Positions 62,588 to 64,000 of a DNA stretch of 64,000 nt are shown here, piece after piece. The position numbers and the translations under genes are program-made. The notes under the pieces were generated by a model. The model was not told the origin of the DNA, ran no database searches, and saw only the letters and a program-made list of their open reading frames with translations. The stretch comes from Gammaproteobacteria bacterium (lineage in GTDB: Bacteria; Pseudomonadota; Gammaproteobacteria; Pseudomonadales; Azotimanducaceae_A). The stretch spans positions 124,001 through 188,000 of the forward strand of contig DUAT01000144.1 of the NCBI GenBank assembly GCA_012960755.1. Direction: 5' to 3'. Each line of letters opens with the position of its first letter. Within the stretch, counting starts at the first letter, position 1.

Positions 62588-63784
62588 ATGCGAAAAGAAG
62601 AACAGATCAGGACCATGAAGTTGCTTATGCAGCGACTCGACGAGGGAACCAATGTTGATGCTGGTGGCATGGTGAGAAATCCAGTAACGGCATATACCTC
62701 CGCGGAACGAGCTAAGGATGAGTGGGAGGTTATGTTCCAGAATTTCCCGCAGGTGATGGGGTTATCGGGTGATTTACCTGAGCCCGGTTCATTTATCACT
62801 TCTGAAGACCTGGGCAAGCCATTACTGATGACGCGTGATAACGACGGCAAGTTTCACGCATTCCTGAACGTTTGCAGTCATCGCGGGACCATTGTGGAAA
62901 GCGAAACCCGAGGCAAGAAAAATATATTCAGTTGCCGCTTTCATGCCTGGGGTTACAGTGGCAAAGGGGATCTCATTTCAGTGCCGAAAGAAGATCATTT
63001 TGGTCCTGTTGATAAAAGCTGTAATGGTCTCGTCGAGTTATCAGCCGAAGAAAAACACGGTCTACTCTGGGTCCACCCGAAAGCGGGTGCTGAATTCGAC
63101 CTTGAGGAATTACTCGGCGATCTGGGTGACGAACTGGATTCATGGGGTTATGGCGATCTCCAGTTTGGCGCAATGGATACTTATGTAACACCCATGAACT
63201 GGAAGCTTGCCATCGACACGTTTGGCGAGACCTATCATTTCAATGTTTTGCACAAGAACACGCTCGGTCAGGTGCTCTACGGCAATGTACAGTGTTATGA
63301 CACCTACAATAAAAATCACAGGATGATGTTATGTGCGCGGGAGATCGATCGATTCCGCGACCTTCCGGAAGAGCAATGGGACGTACTAAAGGCGACGACA
63401 CCTGTGTATTACCTGTTTCCCAACATCCAGCTGATTCCCAGCGGCAGGATCCCGGGTCTGCCACATGACATGTTATCCGGCGCTACCTTGGTCAGGGTCT
63501 ACCCCAACAAGGAAAATCCCCATGAGTCATTCTCACAAATTTCTTTCTACACCAATCCGGCGATCCCTGACGAAATGAGGATTGGTATGTCAGAGCGTAT
63601 GACCGGTTTTAGCGAGATCATTCGTGATGAAGATTATGTGGCCGCCGCCGCATCCCACGAGGGTGCCCGATCAGGTGCAAGGGAGTATTTTATGTTCGGT
63701 CGTAACGAACCTGCACTACATCACTACCACAACACCTACAATGAAATACTGGGACTCGATCCCCTGGAGTTGATCAGCAACTAG
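62588..63784 (+). CDS. Rieske-type aromatic-ring hydroxylating oxygenase, alpha subunit
   Basis: About 398 residues from the ATG at 62588 (MRKEEQIRTMKLLMQRLDEG), with GGAG and AGG upstream; an in-frame start 48 bases earlier overlaps no homologous sequence. The Rieske [2Fe-2S] ligands are Cys-His in NVCSHRGTIVES and Cys-His in IFSCRFHAWGY. The mononuclear iron ligands are in AIDTFGETYHFNVLHKN (His, His). The catalytic domain extends to about 390. It needs a reductase partner, not encoded in the window. Substrates of relatives include aromatic acids and quaternary amines. Confidence 0.93.
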   Translation: MRKEEQIRTMKLLMQRLDEGTNVDAGGMVRNPVTAYTSAERAKDEWEVMFQNFPQVMGLSGDLPEPGSFITSEDLGKPLLMTRDNDGKFHAFLNVCSHRGTIVESETRGKKNIFSCRFHAWGYSGKGDLISVPKEDHFGPVDKSCNGLVELSAEEKHGLLWVHPKAGAEFDLEELLGDLGDELDSWGYGDLQFGAMDTYVTPMNWKLAIDTFGETYHFNVLHKNTLGQVLYGNVQCYDTYNKNHRMMLCAREIDRFRDLPEEQWDVLKATTPVYYLFPNIQLIPSGRIPGLPHDMLSGATLVRVYPNKENPHESFSQISFYTNPAIPDEMRIGMSERMTGFSEIIRDEDYVAAAASHEGARSGAREYFMFGRNEPALHHYHNTYNEILGLDPLELISN

Positions 63785-63796
63785 CTTTCCAACCCA

Positions 63797-64000
63797 TCAA
63801 AGTTCTAACGGTTCACCTGAGGCGACGAGCTCCGGGTTTTCCTTCCATGCACTGGAAACATCAACATAAAGCTCAATGCCGTTGCCATCAGGATCTGAAA
63901 TATAAATTGACTGGGTCACATTGTGATCGACGGGATCCATTTCCAGCCCGTGTTTTTCCAGCACTGTTTTGGCATCGAGCAAATCATCGAAACTGTCACC
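63797..64000 (-). CDS. VOC-family dioxygenase/glyoxalase-like protein (partial)
   Basis: Only the C-terminal 67 codons are in the window; the 5' end lies beyond base 64000. The visible part includes TQSIYISDPDGNGIELYVDV, the metal-binding Glu strand of extradiol dioxygenases and glyoxalases (DPDGNGIELY), and ends ASGEPLEL. It converges on the Rieske oxygenase gene with 12 bp between stops. A ring-cleaving role beside a ring-hydroxylating enzyme would fit, but the genes are on opposite strands and the reaction is not shown. Confidence 0.87.
   Translation of the reverse strand, partial: GDSFDDLLDAKTVLEKHGLEMDPVDHNVTQSIYISDPDGNGIELYVDVSSAWKENPELVASGEPLEL

Noticed and set aside
1..64000. tRNA, rRNA, CRISPR or transposase genes
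   Set aside because: No GGTTCGAATCC-type tRNA arms, rRNA blocks, regular spacer arrays or transposase motifs were noticed on either strand.

Overview
The window looks like chromosomal DNA of a Gram-negative, probably marine, gammaproteobacterium. The evidence is lipoprotein and Sec signal peptides, a TonB-dependent receptor, ExbB/ExbD motor genes, and many catabolic enzymes (phytanoyl-CoA and TauD-type dioxygenases, Rieske oxygenase, P450, CoA-transferase, acyl-CoA dehydrogenase, sulfatase, D-aminoacylase). I saw no rRNA, tRNA, CRISPR array, transposase or integrase. The genus cannot be fixed from what I can see.

Layout. 1-7813 (minus): a tight, mostly overlapping operon of a secreted protein, a helical periplasmic protein, two TPR lipoproteins, a small secreted protein, one ExbB/TolQ channel and two ExbD/TolR subunits, the last cut by the window edge. 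TlpA and ApbE lie immediately upstream. 9514-14087 (minus): MFS carrier, deazaflavin-type reductase, FAD oxidase and MlrC-like M81 peptidase. 14184-17806 (minus): DUF3604 lipoprotein, parvulin isomerase and HupE/UreJ-like protein. 19032-22827: PepSY membrane protein and TonB receptor, an iron-uptake pair. 22980-29500 (minus): CBS protein, acyl-CoA synthetase, then an operon of myo-inositol oxygenase, S33 peptidase and NatA/NatB-type ABC exporter. 29631-37018: mixed metabolic genes on both strands.

36989-52400 is the accessory part. A 25-bp near-perfect direct repeat (36989-37013 and 41976-42000) copies the 3' end of a hydrolase gene and brackets about 5 kb. That segment carries a small helical protein gene, a duplicated winged-helix gene and a TIR-transmembrane-FlgO/TolB-like-TPR gene broken by start loss and two in-frame stops. 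An intact paralogue lies at 48079-49893. An intergenic repeat (84 bp in two copies, about 30 bp in a third) stands upstream of the winged-helix gene and both TIR genes. A further TIR-like N-terminal scrap lies antisense at about 50.0 kb. Next to it is an orphan GspE/PilB-like ATPase fused to an excisionase-type DNA-binding domain, with a perfect 15-bp palindrome just upstream. The TIR/repeat/ATPase neighbourhood is the best candidate here for an undescribed system.

52445-64000 returns to catabolism: two divergent TauD-type dioxygenases, and a plus-strand run of kinase-like (APH), SRPBCC and ACAD10/11-like acyl-CoA dehydrogenase genes, which suggests hydroxyacyl-CoA catabolism. Three consecutive damaged genes follow (beta-lactamase-like hydrolase with a G-run frameshift, alpha/beta hydrolase with an early stop, truncated D-glutamate-deacylase-like gene), then a macrolide-kinase-like gene, a Rieske oxygenase and the edge of a VOC gene. 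With the stop in an FAD oxidoreductase at 46143, five genes between 39.6 and 61.5 kb are broken. This indicates relaxed selection, or assembly error in the case of the homopolymer frameshift.
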